From the NCBI RefSeq assembly GCF_000741165.1, contig NZ_JGYN01000001.1:32043-96042 (forward strand): a stretch of DNA of 64,000 nt, read 5' to 3'. A model generated the notes under the pieces. It was not told where the DNA came from and searched no databases. It saw nothing but the letters and a program-made list of their open reading frames with translations. The position numbers and the translations under genes are program-made. Source of the stretch: Bifidobacterium biavatii DSM 23969 (GTDB lineage: Bacteria; Actinomycetota; Actinomycetes; Actinomycetales; Bifidobacteriaceae). Shown piece after piece: positions 34,716-46,472 of the stretch (position 1 is its first letter; each line of letters begins with the position of its first letter).

Positions 34716-36094
34716 TCAGCGCAGGAAGTCCGGGATGTCGAGATCGCCCGGATCGTTGGGCGAGACGATCTGATGCTCGTACGTGTCATCGTAACGCGGC
34801 TGGGGCTGCTGCGGCACGTACTGGAACGGCTGGGCCTGCTGCGGCTGTTGCTGGACGGGCTGCTGCGCCGGCTGGACCGGCTGGACCGACGGAATGATCG
34901 GCGTCGGCTGCGAAACCGGTTGCTGGACGGGCGCAGTCTGGGCAGGCTGCGGATTCGTCGACTGCGGCTGGACCGGCTGGGTCGGCTGCTGCGCCGGCTG
35001 GGCGGCGAAGAACGGACGGGACGTCGCAGCCGGGGCAGCATGCTGCTGGGCCGGCTTGACGGCCGGGTTCGGGGATGTGAGGATGGTCGGTCCCTTGGAC
35101 TTGGCCGGTTCCTCAGCCACCGGAGCCTTGGACTTCGGGTCGAAGCCGGCAGCGATGACGGTGACGCGCACTTCGTCGCCGTAGGCGTCGTTGAGCGCGA
35201 GACCCCAAATGATCTGCGCTTCGGGGTGGATGGCCTTGCGCACGAGCTCGACGGCGGACGCGGCCTCCTGCAGGCCGAGGTCGGTCGGGCCGGCGATGTT
35301 GACCAGCGCGCCGTGCGCGCCTTCGATGCTTTCCTCAAGCAGCGGCGAGCTGATGGCGATTTCCGCGGCCTGGGTGGCGCGGTCCTCCCCCCGCGCCGAG
35401 CCGATGCCGAATAGCGCGGTGCCGGCGCCGCGCAGGATGGCGGTGACGTCGGAGAAGTCGACGTGGATGTAGGACTGCATCGTGATCAGGTCGGTGATGC
35501 CCTGCACACCCGCGAGCAGCGCGGTGTCGGCGGTCTTGAACGCGTCGACGATGCCGATGGTGCGGTCGGACAGCTCAAGCAGGCGGTCGTTCGGAATGAC
35601 GATGAGCGCGTCGACTTCCTTGCGCAGGTTCTCGATGCCGAGCGCGGCGGACGAGGAGCGCTGCGGGCCTTCGAAGGAGAACGGGCGGGTGACGACGGCG
35701 ATGGTGAGCGCACCCTGCTGGTGCGCGGCCTTCGCGACGATCGGGCTGGCGCCGGTGCCGGTGCCGCCGCCTTCGCCGCAGGTCACGAACACCATGTCGG
35801 CGCCCTTGAGCGCCTCCTCGATGTCGGACTGGTGGTCCTGCGCGGCCTTCGCGCCCTTCTCCGGGTCGCGCCGGCGCCGAGGCCACGGCTGGTGTTGTCG
35901 GAAAGGGAAATCTTCACGTCGGCGTCCGAACGCAGCAAATCCTTCGCGTCGGTGTTCACTGCGACGAACTCAACGTTCTGCAGTCCTTCGGCGATCATGC
36001 GGTTGACGGCGTTGCCGCCTGCTCCGCCGACGCCAACGACCTTGATGTTGGTTTTGTCGTTGAACTGCTCAGTCTGGGCGATTTCGCTCACCAT
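34716..36094 (-). pseudogene. ftsZ: Cell division GTPase FtsZ, reading frame broken by a single missing base
   Basis: FtsZ polymerises at midcell and is normally essential. The first 75 codons (36094 to 35870) read as FtsZ (IKVVGVGGAGGNAVNRMIAEGL, NTDAKDLLRSDADVKISL, SRGLGAG). The frame then goes wrong (ATRRRAR and onward) and correct FtsZ sequence resumes in another frame from 35867. Restoring one base at about 35868 gives GLGAG-A-DPEKGAKAA and a continuous protein of about 459 residues. The GTP loop GEGGGTGTGASPIVAKAA, T7 loop and domains are otherwise intact. A Pro/Gln-rich linker (about 115 residues) leads to the C-terminal peptide GDLDIPDFLR, which binds SepF. A sequencing or assembly error is more likely than a true null. 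Confidence 0.88.
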
Positions 36095-36169
36095 TGTCTC
36101 CTGTCACTCACACGGTTACGCATAACTCTATCGCAGAACCCCTGATATTTCAGGGCATGTTTCATGGTT

Positions 36170-36194
36170 TGCCACGGCGTTTCGCACCGTGGCA
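36170..36194 (-). terminator. Small hairpin after dusB
   Basis: An 8-bp stem (TGCCACGG with its complement) and 9-nt loop lies 19 bp past the dusB stop, before ftsZ. There is no T-run, so it may be a transcript-end or processing hairpin. Confidence 0.3.
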
Positions 36195-36212
36195 CGAACT
36201 TTGTCCCGTTGC

Positions 36213-37466
36213 CTAGTAGCTGGCGTCCATCGGGTCGTCGCCGAACAGTGTTTTACGCTGCTCGTGTGTCGTTTCACGCGAATCCAGCCAACCGTAAGGC
36301 AGATGTACCTTTTTCGCGAAGCGCACGCGGCCTCGGGGCCTGTCCTTGACCCGTTCCGGGAACGTCATCGCGGGGTCGAGTTTGCCGATCTCACGGCGAA
36401 CATCCTCAAGATTTTCACATTCCATGAACGCCTTGCGGGTCGATCCGCCCACCGGGAAACCCTTGAGATACCACGCAACATGCTTGCGCAGATCATGCAC
36501 GGCCATGCGCTCGTCGCCGTCGTAGAATTCGACGAGCAGTTCGGCATGACGTTCGATCACGCGGCACACGTCGCCGAGCGTCGGGTTGACGCGCGTCGGA
36601 TCCCCCGCGAACGCGTTCTTGATGTCGGCGAACAGCCACGGCCGTCCCTGGCAGCCGCGGCCGATCGCGACTCCCGCACAGCCGGTCTCACGCACCATTT
36701 CAAGCGCGTCGTCCGCACCCCAGATGTCGCCGTTGCCGAACACGGGAATGTCGAGCGCCTCGACCAGCTCACCGATACGGCTCCAGTCGGAGTGGCCGCC
36801 GTAGTATTCAGCCGTGGTACGCGCGTGCAGCGTCACGGCCGCGCAGCCCTCCTCCTGCGCGATACGGCCGGCCTCCATGAACGTCTCGTGGTCATGATCG
36901 ATGCCGACGCGGATCTTCGCTGTGACGGGAATATCTGCCTCACCGCACACGCGCACGACGCGTTGGATGATCTCGCGGAACAGATCGGTTTTCCACGGCA
37001 GGGCCGAGCCGCCGCCGCGGCGGGTCACCTTGGGCACCGGGCAGCCGAAGTTGAGGTCGACGTGATCGGCCATATGCTCGTCGACGACGATGTGCGCAGC
37101 CTGTTCGACGATAGCCGGGTTGACGCCGTACAGCTGCAGCGAGCGGATCTTCTCGCTCGGCGCGAACCGGCACAGGCGCAGCGCCTTCGGGTTGCGGGCA
37201 ACCAGCGCGCGGGCCGTAATCATTTCGGCCACGTACAGGCCGTCCGGGCCGTATTCCTCACAGATCACACGGAACGGCCAGTTGGTCACACCGGCCATCG
37301 GCGAAAGCACGACCGGCGTGGGCACGGTGATCGGGCCGAACTTCACCGGCGCGATCGTCACCGGCTCGGCCGAAGCATCGAGCGCCGGCGCGTCCGTGCG
37401 CGGGTCGAGGTTGTCGGTCTCGTGCCGTGCGCTGATCACGGTTTCATCATCATTGGATTTCGTCAC
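36213..37466 (-). CDS. dusB: tRNA-dihydrouridine synthase, DusB/NifR3-type
   Basis: A 417-residue FMN enzyme reducing specific uridines in tRNA to dihydrouridine. The TIM barrel starts VVLSPMAGVTNWPFRVICEEYG. The active-site Cys lies in HVDLNFGCPVPKVTRRGGGSALP, FMN-phosphate contacts in IPVFGNGDIWGADDA and GVAIGRGCQGRPWLF, and the Lys-Arg pair in VTAKIRVGID. The helical C-terminal domain carries RKHVAWYLKGFPVGGSTRKAFM. The C-terminus is longer than in E. coli DusB. GTG 37466 is the likely start, 7 nt after GGGGAAG. It lies between glyS and ftsZ. Confidence 0.9.
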   Translation of the reverse strand: MTKSNDDETVISARHETDNLDPRTDAPALDASAEPVTIAPVKFGPITVPTPVVLSPMAGVTNWPFRVICEEYGPDGLYVAEMITARALVARNPKALRLCRFAPSEKIRSLQLYGVNPAIVEQAAHIVVDEHMADHVDLNFGCPVPKVTRRGGGSALPWKTDLFREIIQRVVRVCGEADIPVTAKIRVGIDHDHETFMEAGRIAQEEGCAAVTLHARTTAEYYGGHSDWSRIGELVEALDIPVFGNGDIWGADDALEMVRETGCAGVAIGRGCQGRPWLFADIKNAFAGDPTRVNPTLGDVCRVIERHAELLVEFYDGDERMAVHDLRKHVAWYLKGFPVGGSTRKAFMECENLEDVRREIGKLDPAMTFPERVKDRPRGRVRFAKKVHLPYGWLDSRETTHEQRKTLFGDDPMDASY

Positions 37467-37526
37467 GAACAGTCTTCCCCTACGTTCATGGCTCCCCCGG
37501 TCGAGGGAGAGGTCGTGCAAGGCATG

Positions 37527-37568
37527 ATTGAGGGGAGCAGAAGGTTCGTCGCCTTTGCTCCCCTCAAT
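37527..37568. terminator. Hairpin between glyS and dusB, related to dispersed repeats
   Basis: A perfect 13-bp stem (ATTGAGGGGAGCA with its complement) and 16-nt loop sits in the 173-bp gap. The surrounding GGCTCCCCC...GAGGGAG and GGCCTGCGGCC blocks resemble pieces of the 276-292 bp repeat family seen at 51949 and 56457. It may end glyS transcription. Confidence 0.5.
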
Positions 37569-37639
37569 CGGCCTGCGGCCGCCGATCTTCCCCTCCCGGG
37601 CAAATCGACGGCATGGCCGTCAGCGGCTCTCGGCGGATA

Positions 37640-39115
37640 TCAGTACAGGCCGCCAGCCTCGTTGATCTTCACGGAGTCCGGCCACGGGTCGCCGCCCATG
37701 GACACCGGCTTCTGCGGCACGTGCGTGCGCTTCTCGCCGATGCGCGCATCGACGTATTCGGCGACCTTGTCGAGCGAGATACGCTCCTGGTTCATCGTGT
37801 CGCGGTCGCGGATCGTCACGGCCTGATCGTCGAGCGTGTCGAAGTCGACGGTGATGCACAGCGGGGTGCCGATCTCGTCCTCGCGGCGGTAGCGGCGACC
37901 GATCGCACCGGCTTCGTCGTAGTCGATCATCCACTCGTGCTGACGCAGGTCGGACGCGAGGTTCTGCGCGACGGTCTGCAGCTCGGGCTTCTTGCTCAGC
38001 GGCAGCACGGCGGCCTTGATCGGGGCCAGGCGCGGGTCGAGACGCAGGACGGTGCGCTTGTCGACGCCGCCCTTGGTGTTCGGCGCCTCGTCCACGTCAT
38101 ACGCGTCCACGAGGAAGCACATGAGCGAGCGGGTCAGGCCGGCGGCCGGCTCAATGACGTACGGCACGTACTTTTCGCCGGTGGCCTGGTTGAAGTAGCT
38201 CAGATCCTCGCCGGAGTGCTTCGCGTGCGCGGACAGGTCGAAGTCGGTGCGGTTCGCGACGCCCTCGAGCTCACCCCAGTCGGAGCCCTGGAAGCCGAAC
38301 TTGTATTCGATGTCGACGGTGCGCTTCGAATAGTGGGCGAGCTTCTCCTTCGGATGCTCGTAGTGGCGCAGGTTCTCCGGCTTGACGCCAAGATCGAGGT
38401 ACCACTGGGTGCGCGCGTCGATCCAGTACTGGTGCCAGTCCTCGTCGGTGCCCGGCTCGACGAAGAACTCCATCTCCATCTGCTCGAACTCGCGGGTGCG
38501 GAAGATGAAGTTGCCCGGCGTGATCTCGTTACGGAACGACTTGCCCATGTTGGCGATGCCGAACGGCGGCTTGGAACGCGACGAGGTCATCACGTTCTTG
38601 AAGTCCACGAAGATGCCCTGCGCGGTCTCCGGGCGCAGGTAGTGCAGGCTGTTCTCGTCCTCGACCGGGCCAAGGTGCGTGCGCAGCATCATGTTGAAGT
38701 CACGCGGTTCGGTCCACTTGCCGCGGGTGCCGCAGTCGGGGCACACGATGTCGGCCATACCGTTCTCCGGCAGCTTGTCGCCGTGCTTCTCGGCGTAGGA
38801 TTCCTCGAGCTTGTCGGCGCGGTTGCGCTTGTGGCAGTTGAGGCACTCGACCAGCGGGTCGTTGAACACGGCCACGTGACCGGAAGCGACCCACACCGGG
38901 GTCGGCAGGATAATGGACGTATCCACGCCCACCACGTCGCCGCGGGTGACGACCATGGAACGCCACCATTCGCGCTTGATGTTGTCCTTCAGCGCGACGC
39001 CGAGCGGACCGTAATCCCACGCGGAACGGGTGCCGCCGTAGATTTCACCGGCAGGGAACACGAACCCGCGACGCTTCGCGAGGGACACGACTTCATCGAG
39101 TTTGGATACAGCCAC
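37640..39115 (-). CDS. glyS: Glycine-tRNA ligase (dimeric, eukaryote/actinobacterial type)
   Basis: A 491-residue class II aminoacyl-tRNA synthetase of the alpha2 type. Motif 1 region is [25 protein letters not shown]; a Zn-type insertion has CLNCHKRN and [10 protein letters not shown]; motif 2 is [32 protein letters not shown]; motif 3 is [22 protein letters not shown]-terminal anticodon-binding domain follows ([32 protein letters not shown]). No ATG fits; GTG 39115 preceded by AGAAGGTG gives the expected N-terminus [20 protein letters not shown]. Confidence 0.95.
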   Translation of the reverse strand: MAVSKLDEVVSLAKRRGFVFPAGEIYGGTRSAWDYGPLGVALKDNIKREWWRSMVVTRGDVVGVDTSIILPTPVWVASGHVAVFNDPLVECLNCHKRNRADKLEESYAEKHGDKLPENGMADIVCPDCGTRGKWTEPRDFNMMLRTHLGPVEDENSLHYLRPETAQGIFVDFKNVMTSSRSKPPFGIANMGKSFRNEITPGNFIFRTREFEQMEMEFFVEPGTDEDWHQYWIDARTQWYLDLGVKPENLRHYEHPKEKLAHYSKRTVDIEYKFGFQGSDWGELEGVANRTDFDLSAHAKHSGEDLSYFNQATGEKYVPYVIEPAAGLTRSLMCFLVDAYDVDEAPNTKGGVDKRTVLRLDPRLAPIKAAVLPLSKKPELQTVAQNLASDLRQHEWMIDYDEAGAIGRRYRREDEIGTPLCITVDFDTLDDQAVTIRDRDTMNQERISLDKVAEYVDARIGEKRTHVPQKPVSMGGDPWPDSVKINEAGGLY

Positions 39116-39314
39116 AATGCACCTTCTGGTTTGAACGGTTTGGGGACTAGTTAGCGTTCCCGAGTCTATCGGCACAGCGTGACACGGGTAACGCACAGAG
39201 AATAAAGAGCAAGGCTTTACCACAGGCCTTTGGCGACACGCCAGATCTTCGGGGCGGAGTTTTGCCATTTCGACACGATGATGTCCATGTTGCGGCATAG
39301 CGTCGAAAACGTAA

Positions 39315-39402
39315 TGCAGGGGAACCCGGAGGCAACGGCCGGGTTGAGAGTGGCGTGAGCCTGACCCTTGGAACCTGTTGGTTGAGACCATCGTAGGGAG
39401 CA
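39315..39402 (+). ncRNA. TPP riboswitch (THI element)
   Basis: The conserved thi-box pattern is present: an AGGGGAACCCGGAGG start, GGGTTGAGAGTGGCG (near the CUGAGA element), then CTGACCCTTGGAACCTG and GACCATCGTAGGGA as the 3' closing strand. The final AGGGAG doubles as the ribosome-binding site of thiM, whose ATG is at 39408. TPP binding should therefore hide the site and block translation directly. It controls the thiM-thiE/C-thiD cluster. Confidence 0.9.
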
Positions 39403-39407
39403 GCGAT

Positions 39408-43029
<3,622 letters not shown>

Positions 43030-43255
43030 CACAATCGTATTGGCCACGCACTGACGCGGCCAATGCTGTGTTGGGCCGTGACTGTCGTGTCTTTTTCTCG
43101 GCTCCCCTTGTCAGGGGAGCCGTCACGCAGTGACTGAGGGGTAGTCAGAACCCATCACATCGCAACCCGGCAAAGCAGTAGAATGTTGCGGCCGCTTCGT
43201 GACCGGTTGATCGCCGGTGCGCGGAACGGCCGCAACGTCACGGAAAGGACCGATT
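43030..43255. repeat. Gap between thiE-thiC and thiD with a short dispersed palindrome
   Basis: Contains a 9-bp hairpin CGGCTCCCC-TTGTCA-GGGGAGCCG (43099-43122) followed by GTCAC-GCA-GTGAC and TGAGGGG. This is the same order of motifs as in the larger repeat at 51949-52224, so it looks like a shortened member of that family. A smaller hairpin ATTGGCC...GGCCAAT at about 43039-43064 may attenuate thiC read-through. A GGAAAGGA ribosome-binding site precedes thiD. Confidence 0.55.
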
Positions 43256-44116
43256 ATGACCACCACCCTCATCCCCGTGCTGGCGATCTCCGGCTCGGAC
43301 TCGTCCGGCGGCGCAGGCGCACAGGCCGACCTCAAGACCATGCTCGCCAACGGCGTGTTCGGCATGAGCGCGATCACCGCGATCACCGCGCAGAACACAC
43401 TGGGCGTCACCGGCGTGCAGAACATCACGCCCGACATGGTCGCCGCGCAGATCGACGCCGTGTACGCGGACATCCCGCCTCAGGCCATCAAAATCGGCAT
43501 GGTCTCCTCCGCCGACCTCATCAACGCGATCGCCGACCGGCTCGAGGCACACCACGCGACCAACGTCGTGCTCGACCCGGTCATGGTCGCCACGTCCGGC
43601 GCGAAACTCATCGACGACAACGCGATCGCCGCGCTCACCACGCGGCTGTTCCCGCTGGCCACAGTCATCACGCCGAACATTCCCGAAACGGAAGTGCTGC
43701 TGGAACTGCTCGCGCACCGCGACGCGACGCTGAACACCGACAAGTGGGCCGAAACCGCGGAGCAGTCCGCGTCCATCGCCGGCGAGGCCGCGATGGAGTC
43801 GGCCGGGCGCGCGATCGCCGGCCATTTCGGCTGCGCGGTGCTCGTCAAGGGCGGTCACGGCGTGGCCGACGCGAACGACCTCTTGGTCGAACCGGACGGC
43901 ACGGTCACGTGGATCGACGGCGAGCGCGTGGACAATCCAAACACGCACGGCACCGGCTGCACGCTGTCGTCGGCAATCGCGTCGAATCTAGCAAAAGGCG
44001 ATACGCTGGAACAGGCGATCCGTCACGCGAAGGACTATCTGACCGGCGCGCTCAACGCCCAGCTCGATCTGGGCCACGGCTCCGGTCCGATGGACCATGC
44101 GTGGGCCTGGCGTTAA
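43256..44116 (+). CDS. thiD: Hydroxymethylpyrimidine/phosphomethylpyrimidine kinase
   Basis: A 286-residue ribokinase-family enzyme that phosphorylates HMP and HMP-P, feeding ThiE. Signatures are [21 protein letters not shown] at the N-terminus, [63 protein letters not shown] and [18 protein letters not shown] (catalytic Asp position occupied by Cys-flanked GTGC). The length matches monofunctional ThiD, not the ThiD-ThiE or ThiD-TenA fusions. It belongs to the riboswitch-led thi cluster, although the preceding hairpin may allow separate expression. Confidence 0.92.
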   Translation: MTTTLIPVLAISGSDSSGGAGAQADLKTMLANGVFGMSAITAITAQNTLGVTGVQNITPDMVAAQIDAVYADIPPQAIKIGMVSSADLINAIADRLEAHHATNVVLDPVMVATSGAKLIDDNAIAALTTRLFPLATVITPNIPETEVLLELLAHRDATLNTDKWAETAEQSASIAGEAAMESAGRAIAGHFGCAVLVKGGHGVADANDLLVEPDGTVTWIDGERVDNPNTHGTGCTLSSAIASNLAKGDTLEQAIRHAKDYLTGALNAQLDLGHGSGPMDHAWAWR

Positions 44117-44270
44117 GTTAAGCGCAAAGCCGGTAAGCTTCGCGCAGACGAACCCTGAGCGAGGCGGAAGCCAAACGAAGGCAGCAATCAGTCGGGCCAG
44201 AGGCGCGTCCGTAATTGCAGGACCGTGGCGTCAAGACCTATACAGGTCCTATATAAAAGGAGTGAACCAC
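44117..44270. repeat. Gap before the thiamine-binding protein gene with a dispersed motif
   Basis: The sequence around GTCCGTAATTGCAGGAC (44207-44223) nearly matches GTCCATAATTGCAGGAC at 56652-56668 inside the larger repeat near the pilus locus. The preceding ~50 bp also resemble the 56610 region. An AAGGAGTG ribosome-binding site lies just before 44271. Confidence 0.45.
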
Positions 44271-44639
44271 ATGACATTCGACCGCAACGCAGTCAAGCAG
44301 GAAGTTCCGATCGATCCGGAGACCGGCAAGCCGTATCTCAACACGGTGGCCGCGATCCAGGTGTCGGCGCACGGCACCGGTTCCGAGGTGTCGCCGTACG
44401 TGGCGCAGGCCATCGCGGTGATCCGCGAGTCGGGCCTGCCGCAGGAGACCAACGCGCTGTTCACCGACGTGGAGGGCGATCTGGACGACGTGCTGAAGGT
44501 CGCCGGGGATGCGGCCAAGAAGCTCGCCATGCAGGGCTATCGCACGAGCCTCGTGCTGCACATGGACATCCGCCCCGGTTTCACTGGCCAGCTGACCGAG
44601 AAGCCGGCGCTGGTCGACAAAATTCTGGGCGATAAGTAA
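44271..44639 (+). CDS. MTH1187/YkoF-type thiamine-binding protein
   Basis: A 122-residue protein of the thiamine-binding (former DUF77) family with the ferredoxin-like fold: TVAAIQVSAHGTGSEVSPYVAQAIAVIRESGLPQE, then NALFTDVEGDLDDVLKVAGDAAKKL and RTSLVLHMDIRPGF. Homologues such as YkoF bind thiamine or HMP, often as part of, or next to, transport systems. Being downstream of thiD in the thi cluster supports a role in thiamine or HMP handling, possibly in the cytoplasm because no signal peptide is seen. A strong hairpin follows the stop directly. Confidence 0.82.
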   Translation: MTFDRNAVKQEVPIDPETGKPYLNTVAAIQVSAHGTGSEVSPYVAQAIAVIRESGLPQETNALFTDVEGDLDDVLKVAGDAAKKLAMQGYRTSLVLHMDIRPGFTGQLTEKPALVDKILGDK

Positions 44640-44642
44640 CCT

Positions 44643-44687
44643 TTTCCGGTTCCCGGGATTCGCGGCAAAAATCCCGGGAACCGGAAA
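44643..44687. terminator. Hairpin after the thi cluster (first of a pair)
   Basis: A perfect 18-bp stem (TTTCCGGTTCCCGGGATT with its complement) and 9-nt loop begins 4 bp after the stop. It almost certainly ends the thi transcript. Its 15-bp core is repeated in the hairpin at 44762. Confidence 0.75.
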
Positions 44688-44761
44688 CCACACAATATAT
44701 CACAATCGCACATTGCCCTTCCCCGGTGTTCCAGGGTTGTGCAACGCAAAATTGAACATCG

Positions 44762-44801
44762 CCGGTTCCCGGGATTTTCCACGCGAAATCCCGGGAACCG
44801 G
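44762..44801. repeat. Second copy of the CCGGTTCCCGGGATT hairpin
   Basis: A perfect 16-bp stem (CCGGTTCCCGGGATTT with its complement) and 8-nt loop, sharing the 15-bp core with the thi terminator 75 bp away. The ~80 bp between the copies and the ~190 bp following up to the MFS start hold no gene; the latter must include that gene's promoter. Confidence 0.7.
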
Positions 44802-44992
44802 TGTCCATTGACACCCACTCATTCGTCCACTATGTGACCGCCATCACATATTTCCAAGAGACAAACCTAAGGTATCTGTCAGGTTTTCCCAGCCACACAA
44901 TGGCCGGCGAACGGATTCAAGGCAACGTCGCGCGACCACACAATGGGAGCGCAGTCGTAGCCAAGAGTCGATACATAAGAGGTTTGCATATT

Positions 44993-46372
44993 ATGACTGC
45001 TGCATCCCAGCAGATTCCCGCCACGGCCGCCGCGCACGCTCAGGCGGGCGAAGCCGATCAGGCGCATATTCAAGACATCATCTCGCGCGTGGACCGCGCT
45101 CACGAAACCCCGATGTTCCATCGCATCGTCGCGCTCGTCGCGGCCGGCATGCTCATGGACAGCATCGACGTGTACATCGGCTCCGCCGTCGCATCCAGCG
45201 CGCTGGCCACCGGCTGGTCCACCGTCAAGCAGAATTCGACGTTCATGTCGGCCGGCTTCCTCGGCCTGCTCATCGGGTCCTTGTTGGCCGGTTTCGTCGG
45301 CGATCTCAAGGGCCGCCGCGTCGCCTATCAGATCAATTTGCTGCTGTTCGGCGGCTTCACGTTCCTCGGCGCGTTCGCCCCGAACATGGCGGTCCTCTCC
45401 CTGTGCCGTCTGGGCGCGGGCCTCGGCCTCGGCGCCGAGATCGTGACCGGTTTCGCGATGGTCAACGAGTTCGCGCCGATGAACCGCCGCGGCCACTGGT
45501 GCGCGATCGTCTCGCTCGTCGCCAACTGCGGCGTACCGATCGCCATGCTGCTGTGTGCGGCCATCATCCCGCATTTCACTTGGCGTCCGTTGTTCGTCGG
45601 CATCGGCTTGGTGGCGGCCATCATCTGGTGGCTGCGCCGCGACATCCCTGAATCCCCGCGCTGGCTCGCCGTGCACGGCCGCTATGACGAGGCGGACAAG
45701 ATCGTGAAGGAAATGGAGGCCAACGGTTCCGAACCGGCAGCCGCCAACGCCGCGGCCACCGCCGCCGACGCGGCCGCGCAGAGCCGTAATGCTGGCGGCC
45801 GTTCGCTCGGCATCTGCCTGCTCGTGGCGATCGTGGCCGTGGGCGCGACCAACGTGTGCTCGTACGCGTTCACCTCGTGGGTGCCGACGATCCTCGTCAA
45901 GCGCGGCATCAACCTGTCCTCGTCGCTCACCACGTCCACGCTCATGATGCTCGGCGCTCCGGTCGGCTGCCTGATCGGTTCGCTGCTCATCGACCGCATC
46001 GGCCGCAAGCGCACGATCGTGCCCGCGTTCCTGTTCACCGGCGTGTTCGGCATGGCGTACGCGTTCCAGACTTCGACCGCCGGCGCGATCATCGTCGGCT
46101 TCCTGCTCATGATGTGCCTCTACACGCTGATGGCGTCGGTCGTGGCCGTGTACGCGCCTGAACTGTTCGCCACCAAGGTCCGCTTCCGCTGTGTGGGTCT
46201 GGCGAACGCGATCGCCAAGCTGCTCAACGTGCTTATGCCGATGGTGGTGGGCTGGATGCTCACCGCGCTCGGCGCGACGTCGATCTTCGTGTCGATCAGC
46301 GTGATCGCGATCTTCTCGATGCTCATCGTCGGCTTCTTCGGTGCGGAGACCTCCCAGCGCTCCGTTGGCTGA
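44993..46372 (+). CDS. MFS transporter, sugar/aromatic-acid (AAHS-like) type
   Basis: A 459-residue protein with 12 predicted helices. Motif A after helix 2 is FVGDLKGRRVAYQI, helix 4 region has CRLGAGLGLGAEIVTGFAMVNEFAP, and the RRDIPESPRWLAVHGRYDEADKIV segment between helices 6 and 7 is the PESPRWL signature of sugar-porter and related families. The second-half motif A is LLIDRIGRKRTIVP. The central loop is Ala-rich. The substrate is unknown; sugars, aromatic acids or other organic anions are possible. ATG 44993 is favoured because upstream in-frame codons cross hairpins. It is followed by a terminator. Confidence 0.82.
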   Translation: MTAASQQIPATAAAHAQAGEADQAHIQDIISRVDRAHETPMFHRIVALVAAGMLMDSIDVYIGSAVASSALATGWSTVKQNSTFMSAGFLGLLIGSLLAGFVGDLKGRRVAYQINLLLFGGFTFLGAFAPNMAVLSLCRLGAGLGLGAEIVTGFAMVNEFAPMNRRGHWCAIVSLVANCGVPIAMLLCAAIIPHFTWRPLFVGIGLVAAIIWWLRRDIPESPRWLAVHGRYDEADKIVKEMEANGSEPAAANAAATAADAAAQSRNAGGRSLGICLLVAIVAVGATNVCSYAFTSWVPTILVKRGINLSSSLTTSTLMMLGAPVGCLIGSLLIDRIGRKRTIVPAFLFTGVFGMAYAFQTSTAGAIIVGFLLMMCLYTLMASVVAVYAPELFATKVRFRCVGLANAIAKLLNVLMPMVVGWMLTALGATSIFVSISVIAIFSMLIVGFFGAETSQRSVG

Positions 46373-46404
46373 TCGCCGTGCCTTCATAGGCAAGAGAACA
46401 ATAG

Positions 46405-46443
46405 AAAAACGGTTGCGTCGATTCGTCGGCGTGACCGTTTTTT
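46405..46443 (+). terminator. Terminator after the MFS transporter
   Basis: AAAAACGGT pairs with ACCGTTTTT across a 20-nt loop, giving an A-run and T-run flanked stem between convergent genes (MFS and the sensor kinase). Confidence 0.6.
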
Positions 46444-46472
46444 GTTGCATATGTGCGGTTTCACCCGCGCAC

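Noticed and set aside
35783..35880. Programmed ribosomal frameshift in ftsZ
   Set aside because: No slippery sequence or downstream stimulatory structure was seen, and ftsZ is not known to use frameshifting. A missing base explains the data more simply.
44117..44225. Second riboswitch upstream of the thiamine-binding protein
   Set aside because: The conserved thi-box segments (CUGAGA and the ACCUG core) are absent; the similarity found is to a dispersed repeat instead.
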